64,000 nucleotides of DNA. It comes from JAFDZV01 sp964455525. GTDB taxonomy: Bacteria; Bacteroidota; Ignavibacteria; OLB7. Position numbers and translations under genes: made by a program. Position 1 is the stretch's first letter, and every line of letters starts with the position of its first letter. The DNA lies in contig CAYVWR010000011.1 in assembly GCA_964455525.1 (NCBI GenBank), forward strand, positions 77,980 to 141,979. The letters run 5' to 3'. This document shows, in pieces, positions 63,750 through 64,000 of this stretch. The notes under the pieces were generated by a model. That model did not search any database and was not told where the DNA came from. It saw nothing but the letters and a program-made list of their open reading frames with translations.

Positions 63750-63880
63750 CTATCATTCATCAAGAGCATCCCAGGTGTGATGTCGTTCTTCTTGATAGGG
63801 CTGCGATACTTCCTCTGGCCAATGGCGGCATCAATAGAGCCATCGGTTTTCTCGATCAGATGTCAGTCAGTGATGGCACG
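63750..63880 (-). pseudogene. decayed transposase fragment related to the island's insertion sequence
   Basis: On the minus strand 63862-63764 reads HLIEKTDGSIDAAIGQRKY, RSPIKKNDITPGMLL. This aligns to residues 122-156 of the transposase at 47128-48186 (HLVEKTEGYLDATTGQTKY, RSAVRKNGITRAMLL) with about 20 of 35 residues identical. The preceding VPSLTD fits VPINAH in another frame, so a frameshift separates them. The rest of the transposase is gone. Confidence 0.7.
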
Positions 63881-63945
63881 TTCGGACGATCGCTCTATGG
63901 CGCTTCAGTGGTGTAGTAATATTGCCAGCCATCCACAGAACCATC

Positions 63946-64000
63946 CAACCCTAACGTCAACGAAGCTTCCGCAGCACCTTCCCATTCCAATCATATACCC
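63946..64000. repeat. repeat copy at the window edge
   Basis: Identical to 60791-60845. It continues beyond the window. Confidence 0.85.
63957..64000 (-). CDS. 3' end of a second copy of the propeller-like gene (partial)
   Basis: The minus strand reads the same final codons as the gene at 60802-62847, GYDWNGKVLRKLR with the stop at 63957-63959. The body lies beyond the window. It implies that at least two copies of the large gene stand in tandem, with the 252-residue gene between them. Confidence 0.6.
   Translation of the reverse strand, partial: VYDWNGKVLRKLR

Overview
The window looks like a chromosome segment of a Bacteroidota/Chlorobiota-type bacterium, plausibly the Kapaibacteriota/Ignavibacteria neighbourhood. 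This is inferred from a PorV/PorQ-type type IX secretion barrel protein, a PUR/DUF3276 protein, a propeller protein with a FlgD-like C-terminal domain, an oversized SecA with a zinc tail, and promoters of the Bacteroidota form (TTG, about 20 bases, TAnnTTTG) before both tRNAs and lpd. No rRNA or other firm taxonomic marker is present, so the name is a guess.

Layout. 1-2.1 kb: debris of a mobile element (frameshifted excisionase, truncated primase) and a possible small RNA. 2.1-4.4 kb: tRNA-Ser(GGA), a DUF4149 protein, an isocitrate dehydrogenase-type enzyme and tRNA-Gly(GCC). 4.6-15.3 kb: PorV-like barrel, thiolase and 3-hydroxyacyl-CoA dehydrogenase-like pair, PUR protein, propeller protein, lumazine synthase, DUF547 protein, a lipoprotein, and a DprE1/DprE2-like redox pair. 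16-26 kb: small membrane protein, Cys/Met PLP enzyme, orphan sugar-binding lipoprotein, SLBB protein, secA, EI24/CysZ-like protein and an ABC exporter. 26-29 kb: hrcA-grpE-dnaJ. 29.8-36.2 kb: nuoL-nuoM-antiporter-nuoN. 36.6-45.2 kb: glutamine amidotransferase, lipB, DinB, lpd, hypothetical, MgtC and an FdhF/YdeP-type molybdoenzyme.

At 45.15-51.6 kb an AT-richer island follows the 5' end of the molybdoenzyme gene. It carries a HEPN-like protein, a ParB-fold-like protein, an insertion sequence, a DUF5677-like protein, a gene broken by one in-frame stop, a helix-turn-helix protein and a truncated tyrosine recombinase. It ends in a 184-base near-perfect repeat of the molybdoenzyme 5' end, followed by a diverged inverted copy of that gene's start. 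Next comes a foreign-looking cassette (52.2-56.8 kb): AraC regulator, cupin, carboxymuconolactone decarboxylase-like protein and two secreted hydrolases.

57-64 kb holds accessory genes (DUF695, a Cys-rich secreted protein, a methyltransferase) and a tandemly duplicated pair of secreted-protein genes. One copy of the pair shows a clear deletion scar, and a decayed relative of the island's insertion sequence lies beside the other.

The core genes are ordinary housekeeping (protein export, chaperones, respiration, lipoylation, beta-oxidation). The most unusual parts are the 45-52 kb island with its molybdoenzyme-derived ends, the antiporter inside the nuo cluster, and the recombining gene pair at the right edge. 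All calls come from reading the sequence; no database search was possible.
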